Below, piece after piece: positions 33,207 to 42,838 of a stretch of DNA of 64,000 nucleotides. The stretch is from positions 1-64,000 of the forward strand of contig JAKSZP010002717.1 of NCBI GenBank assembly GCA_022478985.1, read 5' to 3'. Positions within the stretch are counted from its first letter, which is position 1; each line of letters begins with the position of its first letter. Below the pieces are notes generated by a model. It was not told the DNA's origin. It did no database searches and was given only the letters and a program-made list of their open reading frames with translations. The position numbers were made by a program, and so were the translations under genes. This DNA comes from Massospora cicadina (taxonomy: Eukaryota > Entomophthoromycota > Entomophthoromycetes > Entomophthorales > Entomophthoraceae).

Positions 33207-33685
33207 TGCAAATTTCTCAACGTCTGGATCTGCTGTCACCAAGTTGGATTTGCACAGGGTATAGCCACTGAGAAACCAAATCAAATGATATGAGGATCGC
33301 CAATTCTTATAATAACACTTGATAAAATATATATGGAGCTATCGCCCCTTGTTTCTACCTTTAATTTAAATATTTCGCAGACCTTTCTGTGCTCCTCCTT
33401 TCCTCATAAAAGACCATCTCTTATAATCTTCCATCAGGCTCTTTATACCTCAATTCCCCAGATGGATGCATCCTCAGCTTGGTAATCTTCTACTTGTCTT
33501 CCTTTTTTAGGTTTCTCTCATTTGTATCTAATCTCTGCGTACTTCCTCTCAATTTACCAAATTTCCTCAATTTGCTCAATTATAATCCGTGTATCCCCTT
33601 TTCATAAATTTTGAGACTCATCTCAATTCCCCTTCAATCCGCCAATATGGGTAGCATATCACCCAGTCATATCAGCTTTCTGGCA
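33207..33685 (-). repeat. 5' LTR of element C
   Basis: 479 bp, TGCCAGAAAG...ATTTGCA in element sense. The flank GGGAG (element sense) matches the flank after the 3' LTR. Confidence 0.88.
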
Positions 33686-35149
33686 CTCCCTTTCATCTGG
33701 GATAAGACCTGATCTTCTACTTAAAGCATCTGGGACTACATTAATTTTTCCTGGTTTATAATCAATTTCTAGCTCATAGTCAGCTAAAGTGAGAGCCCAT
33801 CTAGCATGACGTTGATTTAGTTGCCGAGGAGAGAAGAAGTAAGTAAAGTTTTTATGATTAGTCAGAATGGTAACTGGATGTTTAGCCCCGCATAGGTATC
33901 TTCTCCAATGCTTCAAGGTCTGAACAATGACTAACATCTTTTTATCATAAATGGGGTAATTACATTCAGCTGGAATAAACTTCTTTGAGTAGTAGGCTAT
34001 AGGGTAAGCCTATTATCATCCCCCTCCTGTAGTAAAACACCTCAAAGTGCAAATCCAGAGGCATCAGTTTTAACCACAAATGGCCTCTCATAGTCTAGCA
34101 TTGCTAAAAATGGTGCTGATTAAACGCTTTCTTTAAGTCATTAAAGGATCTTTCTGCCTTTGATGACCATTTAAAATTTACATTGTCAGAGGTCAGTTGT
34201 GTTAAAGGTAATGTAATTTTTAAAACTCTTGATAAAATCTCTGCAAAAGTTTGCTAAGCCTAAGAAATTTCTCACCTTCTTTTTGCTAGTTGGTGTAGAC
34301 CAAGAAGTATTAGCATCAACTTTACTTGGTGACATTGTAAACCCGTTCTTGCCTACAACATAACCAAGGAATTCTACTTCTTCTTATGCAAACTAACATT
34401 TTGATAATTTATCATGCAAATTAAATTTTTTGAAATTCTCAAATACTAGTTGAAGATGATTGAGATGATCCTCTTTGGAATTACTGTATACTAAGATATC
34501 ATCTAGGTAAGCAACACAAAATTAATCCATGTAGCCTCCTAGTACAGTATTGATCATCTGTTGGAATGTGCTAGGTGCGTTGCATAAAACAAATGGCATT
34601 ACAAGATATTCATACAGGCCAAATCTTTTTTAAAGGCAGTTTTCCACTCATCTCCTTCTTTGATTCAGATTTGATTAAATGCATCTCTAAGATCGATTTT
34701 TGAAAATATTGTTGCCCCAGAAAATTGTTCGCTGAGGTGGTCTGCATCAGGTAAGGGATACCTGTTTTTTATAATGATATTATTAAGCTTTTGGTAATTG
34801 ACATATGGACGTAAACCTCCATCTTTCTTACTTACAAATAAAAGTGGTGATGAGCATGGGGATCATGAAACTCTGAAAAACCTTTGCTTAGCATGGTATC
34901 TAAGTATTCACTCAAAGCTTTTTGATCTCAATGATTACAGCTGTAGATTGGGCCGTGAGTAGGCTGTTTACCTGGAACCAAGTCTACTGCATAATCAAAT
35001 AGGCTATGCTGGGGTAGTTGATTGGATTCCTCTTCGCTGAAAACTGAAGCCCATTGCCTTAAGTACTTAGGAATAGTTGCTTTACAGGCCTCCAACTCTA
35101 TAATTGGAGTATCAGAAATTAACAGCTCAGAGCATCTTGCTTTAATCAA
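33659..35149 (-). pseudogene. Reverse transcriptase and RNase H, element B
   Basis: 35149-34928: RT linker and start (SVFSEEESNQLPQHSLFDYA, VDLVPGKQP). In broken frames about 34660-34400: [17 protein letters not shown] and an intact YLDDILVYS (codons 34509-34498). 33937-33659: RNase H end (LTNHKNFTYFFSPRQLNQRH; LEIDYKPGKINVVPDALSRR). The last codons of this frame already lie in the LTR of C, whose duplication site is at 33686. Confidence 0.8.
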
Positions 35150-35839
35150 AGGCCAAATTTCCTTTTTCCATTAAATCTAACAACAACAGCATGATTCTCA
35201 TACTAGTACTGAAGTTTCATCTGACATGTCCAGTTATATCCAAGTATTACTGGTTGAGTAGTCTCCTTAAGCACCCAGAACTCAACATCTGAGGTATAGA
35301 AACCAATATGAAGCCTATTAAGCTGATCAGAACGATAGGTGTTGATAATCTCTCCATTCCCAAGAGTTACATCAAGCGATTCAATTACTTTTGTACATTT
35401 TAAACTTTCTAGTAATTTCTCAGAGATGAAATTTCTAGATGCGCCTGTATCTATTAAAGCCTATGTACATTCTTTATATTAATCATGGCTTAGAGATACA
35501 TACGAAATAGGATAAGGCTGAACATTGTTCTTTAATGGAGATTTAGCAGAAACTGTTTTTTCTGAGAATTCATTTGCATAATGACCAGGCTTATGGCAAT
35601 ACAACATAGCTTTTCTTTTGTCCAACGTTGTTGATAGTTAGTTATTATAAGTTTCTTTTCCTAATTTTTGTTTGAATTAGTAGGTGCTTCAATCATCAGA
35701 TTTGTTGTGGTCTCAATTAAATCCTGAAGAGGCATAGTGATTGGATGATGTCTAACCAATTATGCCCAAAAGTCATTTAAGCCTTTGTGAAAAAGAAGTG
35801 AACCCATCTCAGAATCTAAATCAGCTTTATTGAAACGCA
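35150..35839 (-). pseudogene. Gag end and protease relic, element B
   Basis: No long open frame. The position between Gag and RT, and fragments such as ALIDTGASRNFISEKLLE in broken frames near 35460-35390, suggest an aspartic protease. A CCHC-like GHYANE stretch may lie near 35580. Confidence 0.4.
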
Positions 35840-36680
35840 TCATAAAATTTTTTTGTATAATCCTCCATAGCTTGGTATTCCTGTCTTAGCTTCAGTAGAG
35901 CTATATGTGCTTGTAATCTTGATCCAGTTGGTGTTGCAGCAGCTAAAATTTGACTTTTTAAAAGACTTATAATCAGTGCATAGATTTTCATCTTCTTCAA
36001 GTGCCTTTAAAAACCTTCTAATTGCATCCCCAGTGAGTTGAGAACCTATTGCCATCACTTTGCATGCTTCATTGTGATATGTGTTGGGATAGATTCTGAA
36101 TTGTGCACTTAATAAAGCCAGTTCTTCATTTATAGTTGAGAGTGTCAACTTTTCAGGAAAGTTTACTGTGGGGCTAAAGGGAATAGTATGATTAGCTACT
36201 GTCACAGTCTGCACTTGACTGGGTCTTTCTGAGTTCTTTGATAAATTATCTGGTTGAGACTCAGAAAAATTTAAGCGCGCCTTAATTTTACTATAGGCCT
36301 TTAACAATATATATACAGCTATTGCGCCTAGTAGCATAAGGAAAAGTGGTAATATTTTGTTTGGTGGTAGTCAATTTGTCAGGGACTGGAATATCTTTAA
36401 CCCAGTCTGGCTTAGCAACTCGTGAACTTGCCATGCCTGAGCTAAGAGTCCAGTATAACAAGGGAAGAATGCAGATAAAAAATATAACAGCTGCAAATAA
36501 AGGTCTGTTGGGCCCTAATATAGGTTGTAGAGCTTCATCTAGACCAACCCCTGTTAGGGCCAAGATACCAGTGACAGTGAGTAATTGTGAAATTGAGTTA
36601 GAGGAAATATTTGGATTTTCAGAGTTGTTTAGGTGATATATTCTTGATAATAAATATCTTTGTACTTCATCAAGGATCAA
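35840..36680 (-). CDS. Gag of element B, hydrophobic N-terminus starting in the LTR
   Basis: 36680-36291 (129 codons) starts inside the 5' LTR and leaves it at 36377. It contains two hydrophobic segments (QLLTVTGILALTGVGLDEAL; LFAAVIFFICILPLLYW). After a frameshift, 36337-35840 (165 codons) opens with a third (MLLGAIAVYILLKAY) and continues as a soluble capsid-like region (TLSTINEELALLSAQFRIYP; GDAIRRFLKALEEDENL). B is not closely related to A, yet it has the same arrangement of a membrane-type Gag beginning in the LTR. Confidence 0.6.
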
Positions 36681-37087
36681 AAAGCAAGCAAATCAAGTAA
36701 GTATTTAGAAGTATCTTAACTTTATTGACTGCAAGGAATGATTTTAGAAATATTCAGCTTATATTCACTTTTCAGATTAATTAACTAGCTTTAGGGCTTA
36801 CTTGATTCTTATCTAGCTTTGGATTCTTTAGGCGCTTTCTGTTTTAGATAACCAAAGCTTAGACTAGTAGTCAACTGCCTAGTTAGGACTACTAAGACCT
36901 GGCCCCAGGTGTTCCAATGTTTGATTCAAATTTGATAGGCTTGAATTGACTCGTCTGACTCATTATCCGTCTGCTATGTGACTTTGCTATCATCTTCAAT
37001 TGTTTAAGCTGATTACATATATCATATATTTTATCAATAAGAACTGATATATCAGGGATATCTTTCATGTCAGGCTTTGCCCTGACA
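36377..37087 (-). repeat. 5' LTR of element B
   Basis: 711 bp, TGTCAGGG...CCCTGACA. The first internal bases in element sense are AAATTGACTACCACC, again without an opening TGG, so the minus-strand primer is not obvious. Confidence 0.88.
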
Positions 37088-37092
37088 TTAAC

Positions 37093-37929
37093 CCTGTTCT
37101 GAAACAATACCTGTGGTGCTATGCTGCAGCTGTGCAGGACATTCAGGCTAACAACCTTACCCTCACTCAATTCGCCTAAAACAATGCCATTCACACTTCC
37201 ACGGGGTTTTCTCCTTACAAAGTGATGCTCAGATAGAATCCCTCATTTTTTGTCAGTCCCTGCTTGTGACCTGAGGTCCAAGCGGCTGTAGATCATGCTG
37301 AACATATTAGGTCTACTCAATCCTCAATGCGGGAGCATCTCACTAAAGCTATCAAAGACTACAAGTGGTTCATGGATCATAAATGACACCCTGGTCATGA
37401 TATATCAGTGGGCTCCTATGTTATTCTTGACATGCATCATTCGAGAATGCAGGTACCCTCCCATAAGCTTGCAAGCTAGCATTTGGGTCCCCATTTGGTG
37501 GAGGAAGACTTGGGCAATGGTGCGTTCCAGTTAAAATTACTAACCCATTTGAAGCAGCACCCCATCTTCCATGTTTTGCAGTTGTCACTATTTAAGGGGA
37601 TTGTTCCCACAGATCCTGAGCCAATTGTAATTGGTAATGTGGAGGAAGCTGCAGAGGAAAATATCCTAGCATCCCACAAGTCCTGAAGGTCCATTCAGTA
37701 CCTCGTGGCCTGGAAAAGTTATCCAACCTATGAAAACAGTTGGGTTAAGGCTCACAATTGCGCTAACTGCATAGATCTGATCAAGGCGTTTCATGAGTCC
37801 CACCTGACACTCCCCACCAAAAAAAGTTGCAATGGTAATGTTGATCAAGTTACCCAAGGCACACAAAAATGTGGCTCTCATGCAGTTTCCCGGCGGTGGC
37901 GCCCTTTCTTTGGAAAAAGGAAAGGGTAA
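37093..37929 (+). pseudogene. Integrase C-terminus and chromodomain, element A (right part)
   Basis: Resumes exactly after B: PVLKQYLWCYAAAVQDIQ, LTLTQFAxNNAIHTSTGFSP. 37483-37686 is the SH3-like region (QHPIFHVLQLSLFKGIVPTD). About 37693-37800 is a chromodomain (YLVAWKSYPTYENSWVKAHN, then LIKAFHES). The chromodomain frame and the following tail frame differ; the switch lies just before a run of seven A (37819-37825). Confidence 0.75.
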
Positions 37930-38440
37930 TGCAAGTCCCAGGGAATGTCCCCTGTGCATGGATTGGGCAATATTCCCGTTTATGAGTAAAAAGGGTCTGA
38001 AGAAGGTGGCTGTACCCCTCATTACCCAGGGTGACCACACCCATGTGGTAGACAAGTGCTGGGTAACAGCTCTACCTCTTCAGATTCCTCCCCTGGTGCC
38101 CATGCTCACCTCAGCTGAACTTGTCCACAGAACCAGGAACATCTGCACCAAGATCACTAAATCAAATTCGATTGGCCTGAAACTGATGAAAATCAAGCCT
38201 GATGATCAGAAACCACATAATCAAAAAGTGACCAAGATTGAAGTATCAGGAAGAATTGCCTATGATTTTGATTCTGCCAGCAGTGCGAGCATCAAAACTA
38301 ACCCCCTCTCAAAATCATTGGGGATGATCCCCAATGTGCAGGTAGTATCATTGGAAACCATCAACAATAGTTTGAAGCTTCCATCTGACAAATTGGGAGT
38401 TGCAGCTGATACAACTCGTTTGACCAAACAAATGGCCTAG
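37832..38440 (+). CDS. Pol-tail / U3-encoded ORF, element A 3' copy
   Basis: A 202-codon uninterrupted frame, the longest copy. It starts at MVMLIKLPKAHKNVALMQF, crosses the polypurine tract (LEKGKGN) and the LTR border (37930), and continues VPLITQGDHTHVVDKCWVTA, LPLQIPPLVPMLTSAELVHR, VVSLETINNSLKLPSDKLGV, AADTTRLTKQM. Compared with the D subfamily about half of the residues in the middle differ, yet block order, spacing and openness are kept, which suggests protein-level constraint before decay. No similarity to a known domain is evident to me. It could be a Pol extension (tail frame entered by frameshift) or a separate accessory protein. Confidence 0.6.
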   Translation: MVMLIKLPKAHKNVALMQFPGGGALSLEKGKGNASPRECPLCMDWAIFPFMSKKGLKKVAVPLITQGDHTHVVDKCWVTALPLQIPPLVPMLTSAELVHRTRNICTKITKSNSIGLKLMKIKPDDQKPHNQKVTKIEVSGRIAYDFDSASSASIKTNPLSKSLGMIPNVQVVSLETINNSLKLPSDKLGVAADTTRLTKQMA

Positions 38441-39156
38441 TGACTGGGAACGGGTGGGTTGAGCATCCCAAACCCATTTTCAACCAATGGGACCACCCCT
38501 ACGTGGGGTGGCCCTGGGAATTCCCATTGCTCATTGAGCCAGATGCTGTCATGCCAACCGCCAGAAATGCAGTTGAGCCTCAGTTCAGGAGTTTGAGGTC
38601 AAACTGACATTGACTTATCCTACTTTCAAATCCTTTGATGTCGGCTCCCATTGAGCTTATCTGCCCCCTTCCACAAAAATTCGCCAGTTAGGTCAAACTT
38701 GAGGGACCTAGACCCATCCTGTTCCCACATAAATTGACCACTAATTAACTAGTTGCATCGCACTGAGAAAATGCTGGTCAATTTTCTTCACTTTCCATTA
38801 TAAAATTCTGCCGCTAAAAACTATCAATTTTATACTTTGTTGATATCCTTCTGACCATATTCCTGATGTCATTACTCTGGTGGCCTGTTGGTCCCTATAC
38901 TGATGGGCTTTACCTGTATTGATGATTACTATGGCTCCCACCATCATCAACTGGATTCAGCGTGCCAGATACTTCTGGCAATTCAACCCCTTTATTTTGA
39001 CTATACACCATCAATATACTGGGATCTTGTGGCCTTACATCCACCATTTCCAAGCAAGGATCTGCCCCCTTGTCTCCTCAGTTGTATTAAACCCACCCAC
39101 TAGTAACCTTGTAGAATCTACTCCAGTGATACCATCCCCAGCAGTAAGACCCCCAG

Positions 39157-40572
39157 TGTAAGTACCGGGGAATGTCCCCTGGCTGTTGATTGGGCCATCT
39201 TCCATTCCTGAATAAAAAGACTTCGAAGAAGATGGTGGTACCTCTCGTTACTCAGGGCGATCTTGCTCACATAGTAGATGAGTGATGGGTAATAGACCTT
39301 CCGCTTTGGATCCCACCCCAGTACCCACACTTACCTTGGCAGAACTGTTATGGGGAATTAGCGAAATCTGCACCAAAATTGTCAAATTGAAATTGGCTGA
39401 ATCTAATTCAAGTGGCAATCTGGCTGATGCCCAAATCTCAACATGGCCAGGAAGGCAGGAAGACTGAGGTATCATCTGGAACACCCAACAGTTCCAATTT
39501 GACTAATATGCCAATCAAACAAAGCACCATCCTACTAAAGTCATCAAGGACATCCTTGACGATCAGGCTATAGCATTGGGTGCCATCGATGATGGTTCAA
39601 AGCCCCCAGTAGGTAATTTGGGCATTGCAGCTGATGTGATGCCATTGACCAAACAAATGGTCCAGCAACCGAGTGCGGGTGGGTTGGGCGTCCTGAACCC
39701 ATTCATAACAAATGGACCCGCCCCTATGTAGGGTGGCCTTGGGGGATTCCGTTGCTCGTTGGGCCAAACACCATTGCATCAACTGTCAGAAATGTAGCCG
39801 AGCCTTCGTTCAGATGTTTGAGGTCAAACTGACAGTGACTCGGCCCACCACCAAATTTTGTGATGTCAGTTCTCAAGGAACAAACCTGCCCATTCCCAAA
39901 CAATTCGCTGGTTAGGTCAAAATTGTGGGATCCAATCCTGGCTTGTCACTACCCTAATCAACCACTGTTTAATCAGTTGCATAGCACTGAGAAAATTGTT
40001 GGTCAATTTTCTTACTTTCCCTACAAATAAAATTTTGCTAAAAAAACCAAATTTTTTTTATTATCTTTCTAACCGCTTTCTGATGGCGTTTCCCTGGTGG
40101 CCCATCAGTCCATATACTGGATGGGCTCTACCAGTACTCTTGGTCACTATGGCCCCCTCTATTATCTATTAAGTTCAGTGTGTCTGATATTTTTGGCTCT
40201 ACAACCCCTTTATCACTAAATTCCAGCAGCAATACACGGGGATCTTGTGGCTGTATGTCCACCAATTGCAAGAGAGATTCCGTCTCCTTGCCACCCCAGT
40301 TGAAATGGCTCCATATGCTGAGGATCTCATTGAGACTATCTCAGTGATTCCACCCCTGCAGCAAGACCCTCCAGGTTGGGAGTGAGTTCAGTGTGGTTTG
40401 CCATCAGGATCATACTTACTATTGTGCTGCACCAACAATTTGTTGTTTCCAATGCCCGGCTCCATATCAAGTCATTTAGTCAGCAATGCCTCTGGCATTC
40501 TGGATTGCTTTTTGGGTGTTCACGCATCCCAACTGGCAGGCGGTTTAAACTTCTTCTGCCATTTCCATGACA
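39157..40572 (+). mobile_element. Solo LTR E (A/D family)
   Basis: 1416 bp, TGTAAGTACC...CATGACA, flanked by CCCAG at 39152-39156 and 40573-40577. There is no internal region, so it is a solo LTR left by recombination between two LTRs. It is closer to the D subfamily in its U3 part. It sits inside the 3' LTR of A, so it arrived after A. Confidence 0.88.
39282..39915 (+). pseudogene. U3-encoded ORF in solo LTR E
   Basis: The frame is broken but readable, and the end is the best preserved of all copies: 39712-39915 gives CINCQKCSRAFVQMFEVKLT, VTRPTTKFCDVSSQGTNLPI, PKQFAG and then a stop. The C-x2-C-x2-C cluster with nearby His is the only metal-binding candidate in the U3 protein. The stop at the same place in other copies marks the likely true C-terminus. 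Confidence 0.5.
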
Positions 40573-40778
40573 CCCAGTGTCTGGGTTTGTCACCATTTGG
40601 TTCATTTCAGGTTGGTATTCACAATTGCCCTACACCAACAATTTAACATTTCCAAAATTTGTGGCTCCATACAACGTTTTACATGCAGCAATGCCACGGG
40701 CATTCTGGCTTGCTTCTTGGGTGCTCACGCATCCTGACAGGCAGGCCAGTTTAAACTTTTTCTGCCATTTTCATGACA

Positions 40779-42459
40779 TAACCCTATACTAGCTCCTGAT
40801 CTAAGGAGGTAGAGGTGCATAATACCCACTTGATGATTCCACCAGGTAATATTGTATCACAATTTACCCCTCCCTTGACCAATGGGCCAGCACTCGCTCC
40901 TCTGGAAAATAAAGGAGTCATATGGTATGTTCAGAAAGGTAGTCCTTTCTCAGCCTTTGTCATATAAATATACTATTGTTTTTGCCAAGAGCGCATTGAA
41001 TCAAGAGGACATTACCAGAGGTTATCATGTAAAGGATGAGATGGTGTGGTTTCAGGGGTGCCTATGGGTTCCTGCTGGACCACTCCACATGGAAATAATC
41101 TGGTACCATCATGAAAGAATCACCGTTGGTCTTCCTGAGAAGGCGAAAACTCTTGAGCTTATCCGCCCCACTTACAATTGTAAGAGATTAGCCCCTCTGG
41201 TAGGAATGTATTTTAAAGAGTGCCTAGTCTGCAACCAAATAAACTGAATTGCCCGCTCTGGCAGGGTTGTTGGTACCATTTCAAAAGACTGATGGCCTTG
41301 TACTTCTCTATTAATTGATTTCACTATGGAATTGCATGTATCTGATGGCTATGATGCTATCATGGTGGTGATGGACCGTTTTACAAAGTTCGCCCACTTT
41401 ATCCCTTTCAGAACCAAAGTCACTACAGCTGAAATGGCTAGGCTTTTCATCACTCATGTGTCCAATCTTCACGGGTTCCCTCAAGAAATAATTAATGATT
41501 GGGGACCCAGTTTACCTCCATCTTACAGGAAGAGCTGTGTAAGACTCTTCAGATTTGCCCCTGCCATTCAACTGCCTATCATCACCAATCAGATGGGCAG
41601 ACAGAAGGAGTGAATCAGTGCCTCAAACAGTTAATGCAGTGTTACACTGCCACAGATCATTAAGATTGTGTTTCCCATCTCCCTATGGCTCAATTCAGTT
41701 ATAACAACGCCCAACATGCATCAATTGGTTGTTCCCACTTCTTTGCCAACTATGGCTTCAATCCCGATTTCAACCTGGAGCCTATTTTTGGATCCAATGT
41801 GGAAGCGGTGATGGACTTTGCAAAAATAATCAAGAAAGTACACCAGAGGGTGAGCACAAATTTAGATGCGCCATGCAGGCTTACAAGGAGAACGCTGATG
41901 GTAAGAGATGAGTTGAATTAGCATACAAGGAAGGAGATCTCATGATTCTGGATGCTAAAAACATCCCAATCAAGCAACCATGTAAAAAAAAGGACCTAAG
42001 AGGATTGGGCCATGACGTGTCATCAGAAAGGTGGGCCATGCCTCATATCAGTTGGATCTCCTCCCTCATTTCAAATCTTTTCAGTATTGCATAAAAGCAA
42101 GCTCACGCTGTTTAGAGTCTCCCACCAGAGACTCCCAAGGCTTATCTTGTGGATGAGGCGCCAGGGTGGGAAGTGGAGGAGATAGTAGTCTCTCGTCAGA
42201 TAAGAAGAAGACTTGAGTATCTTGTATCATGGAATGGATTTGACGCAGCAGAGAACAGTTAGGTCCCAGCATGTGATTGCGCTCATGCCAAGGTCTAATT
42301 GTAGCATTTCATGAGCGTTTCCCTGAGGCTGCAGGATTAAAGTCTAAGCAAGCCATTGCTGCCATGAAGTTGGCCCCTGCCCACAAAAACTTTTCCTTGG
42401 TGAATGCCTCTGGGGGTGGAGCCCAAAAAAGAGGAGAGGGTAATGTCATGTTCACATGA
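40779..42459 (+). pseudogene. Integrase, chromodomain and pol tail, element F
   Basis: 40882-41247 (H2C2 domain: MEIIWYHHERI; YFKECLVCNQIN), 41326-41613 (core: MVVMDRFTKFAHFIPFRTKV, GFPQEIINDWG), 41685-41921 (MAQFSYNNAQHASIGCSHFF), then about 42145-42310 a chromodomain (WEVEEIVVSRQIRRRLEYLV). 42277-42459 is the tail AFHERFPEAAG...APAHKNFSLVNASGGGAQK, which runs through the polypurine tract and stops four codons inside the LTR (VMFT). Here chromodomain-end and tail are in a single frame, unlike A and D. Several stops occur upstream. Confidence 0.75.
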
Positions 42460-42838
42460 CCTTATTGAGGGCACCAACAGCCGTGACAAGGCTGAGAAGC
42501 AGGAGGTCCAAAAGGTTAAGCTTCAGGATCTTCCTGACCTAAAGCACACCTTGGACCAACGCTGGGTACAAGACAGGTATGCCCATGTTGGTACAAGTGT
42601 GGTGATAAGCTCAGCCCCTTGTTTCAGCTCTTGCGTTAAAACAGATAAGTAATTTAATTAACCACAATGGGTTGATTAGTGAATCAGTGAATAAGGGTTC
42701 AAAATTTGTTCAATTTATGAAATTGCTAGTTCAGGTCTGGTTCAACTTCAATCAATCACTCAAGTAAGGTTTGTTTCAAAGTATGTTACCCTGTCAGATG
42801 GAAGCGTGTGCCTATTGGTGCACCAAGACTCAGTATTT
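42444..42838 (+). repeat. 3' LTR of element F
   Basis: Starts TGTCATGTTC after the purine tract AAAAAAGAGGAGAGGGTAA. About 395 bp, with no large open frame. The 3' boundary is set only by the start of the element H LTR. Aligns with 13679-14035. Confidence 0.6.

Larger units (their letters stand above)
26344..33685 (-). mobile_element. Ty3/gypsy element C, innermost layer
   Basis: 7342 bp, minus strand, inserted between RNase H and integrase of B. The target duplication CTCCC is at 26339-26343 and 33686-33690. LTRs of 479 bp: 5' at 33207-33685 and 3' at 26344-26822. Primer-binding site at 33189-33205; polypurine tract with ten G (element sense) at 26823-26839. Genes: coiled-coil Gag with a CCHC knuckle, protease, RT, RNase H, integrase without a chromodomain. 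The two LTRs differ by roughly 12% by eye, far more than those of B, although C must be younger than B. Confidence 0.88.
24092..37087 (-). mobile_element. Ty3/gypsy element B (chromodomain type)
   Basis: Minus-strand element with 5' LTR 36377-37087 and 3' LTR 24092-24805. The target duplication TTAAC is at 24087-24091 and 37088-37092, in the integrase frame of A (KRVN continues as PVLKQYL after it). LTR ends are TGTCAGGG...CCCTGACA, an 8-bp terminal inverted repeat. Without the nested element C it is about 5.65 kb. Order on the minus strand: Gag, (protease), RT, RNase H, integrase, chromodomain. It belongs to a different lineage from A and D. Confidence 0.88.
17112..40778 (+). mobile_element. 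Ty3/gypsy element A with U3-encoding LTRs
   Basis: Plus strand. The flanking duplication TAACC is at 17107-17111 and 40779-40783. It carries a 5' LTR (17112-18539) and a 3' LTR (37930-40778, interrupted by solo LTR E). Internal insertions are the Helitron-like element (21002-22923) and B (24092-37087). Subtracting E, B and the Helitron with their duplications leaves about 7.3 kb, made of two LTRs of 1428 bp and an internal part of about 4.47 kb, as in element D. Gene order: Gag, protease, RT, RNase H, integrase, chromodomain, tail/U3 frame. The RT catalytic box is mutated, so this copy is dead. Confidence 0.88.
37930..40778 (+). repeat. 3' LTR of element A, split by solo LTR E
   Basis: Segments 37930-39156 and 40578-40778, joined across E (one copy of CCCAG counted). 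Total 1428 bp, the same as the 5' LTR. The preceding purine tract is GGAAAAAGGAAAGGGTAA. The outer end CATGACA is followed by TAACC. Confidence 0.88.
13679..42838 (+). mobile_element. Ty3/gypsy element F, the outer layer of the nest
   Basis: Plus-strand element split by element A. Left part: truncated 5' LTR (13679 to about 14035), internal region and pol up to 17111. Right part from 40784: integrase, chromodomain and 3' LTR (42444 to about 42838). Reading across the junction, EDALSCN at 17095-17111 continues as PILAP from 40779, so the insertion of A is inside the pol frame. The gag part is not recognisable. Stops and frameshifts are frequent, fitting the oldest layer. Its LTR is only about 0.4 kb, against 1.4 kb for A, D and E. 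Confidence 0.75.

Noticed and set aside
36291..36680. The hydrophobic ORF in the B LTR as a cellular membrane protein
   Set aside because: It spans the LTR border and continues, after one frameshift, into a capsid-like region; a homologous segment exists in the other LTR.
24092..37087. Retrovirus or endogenous virus with an envelope gene
   Set aside because: No envelope frame between integrase and the 3' LTR in any element; chromodomains and Ty3/gypsy gene order indicate retrotransposons.
37832..38440. The U3 frame as an envelope protein
   Set aside because: It lies after pol as an envelope gene would, but has no signal peptide, no membrane anchor and no furin-like site; the hydrophobic segments are in Gag instead.
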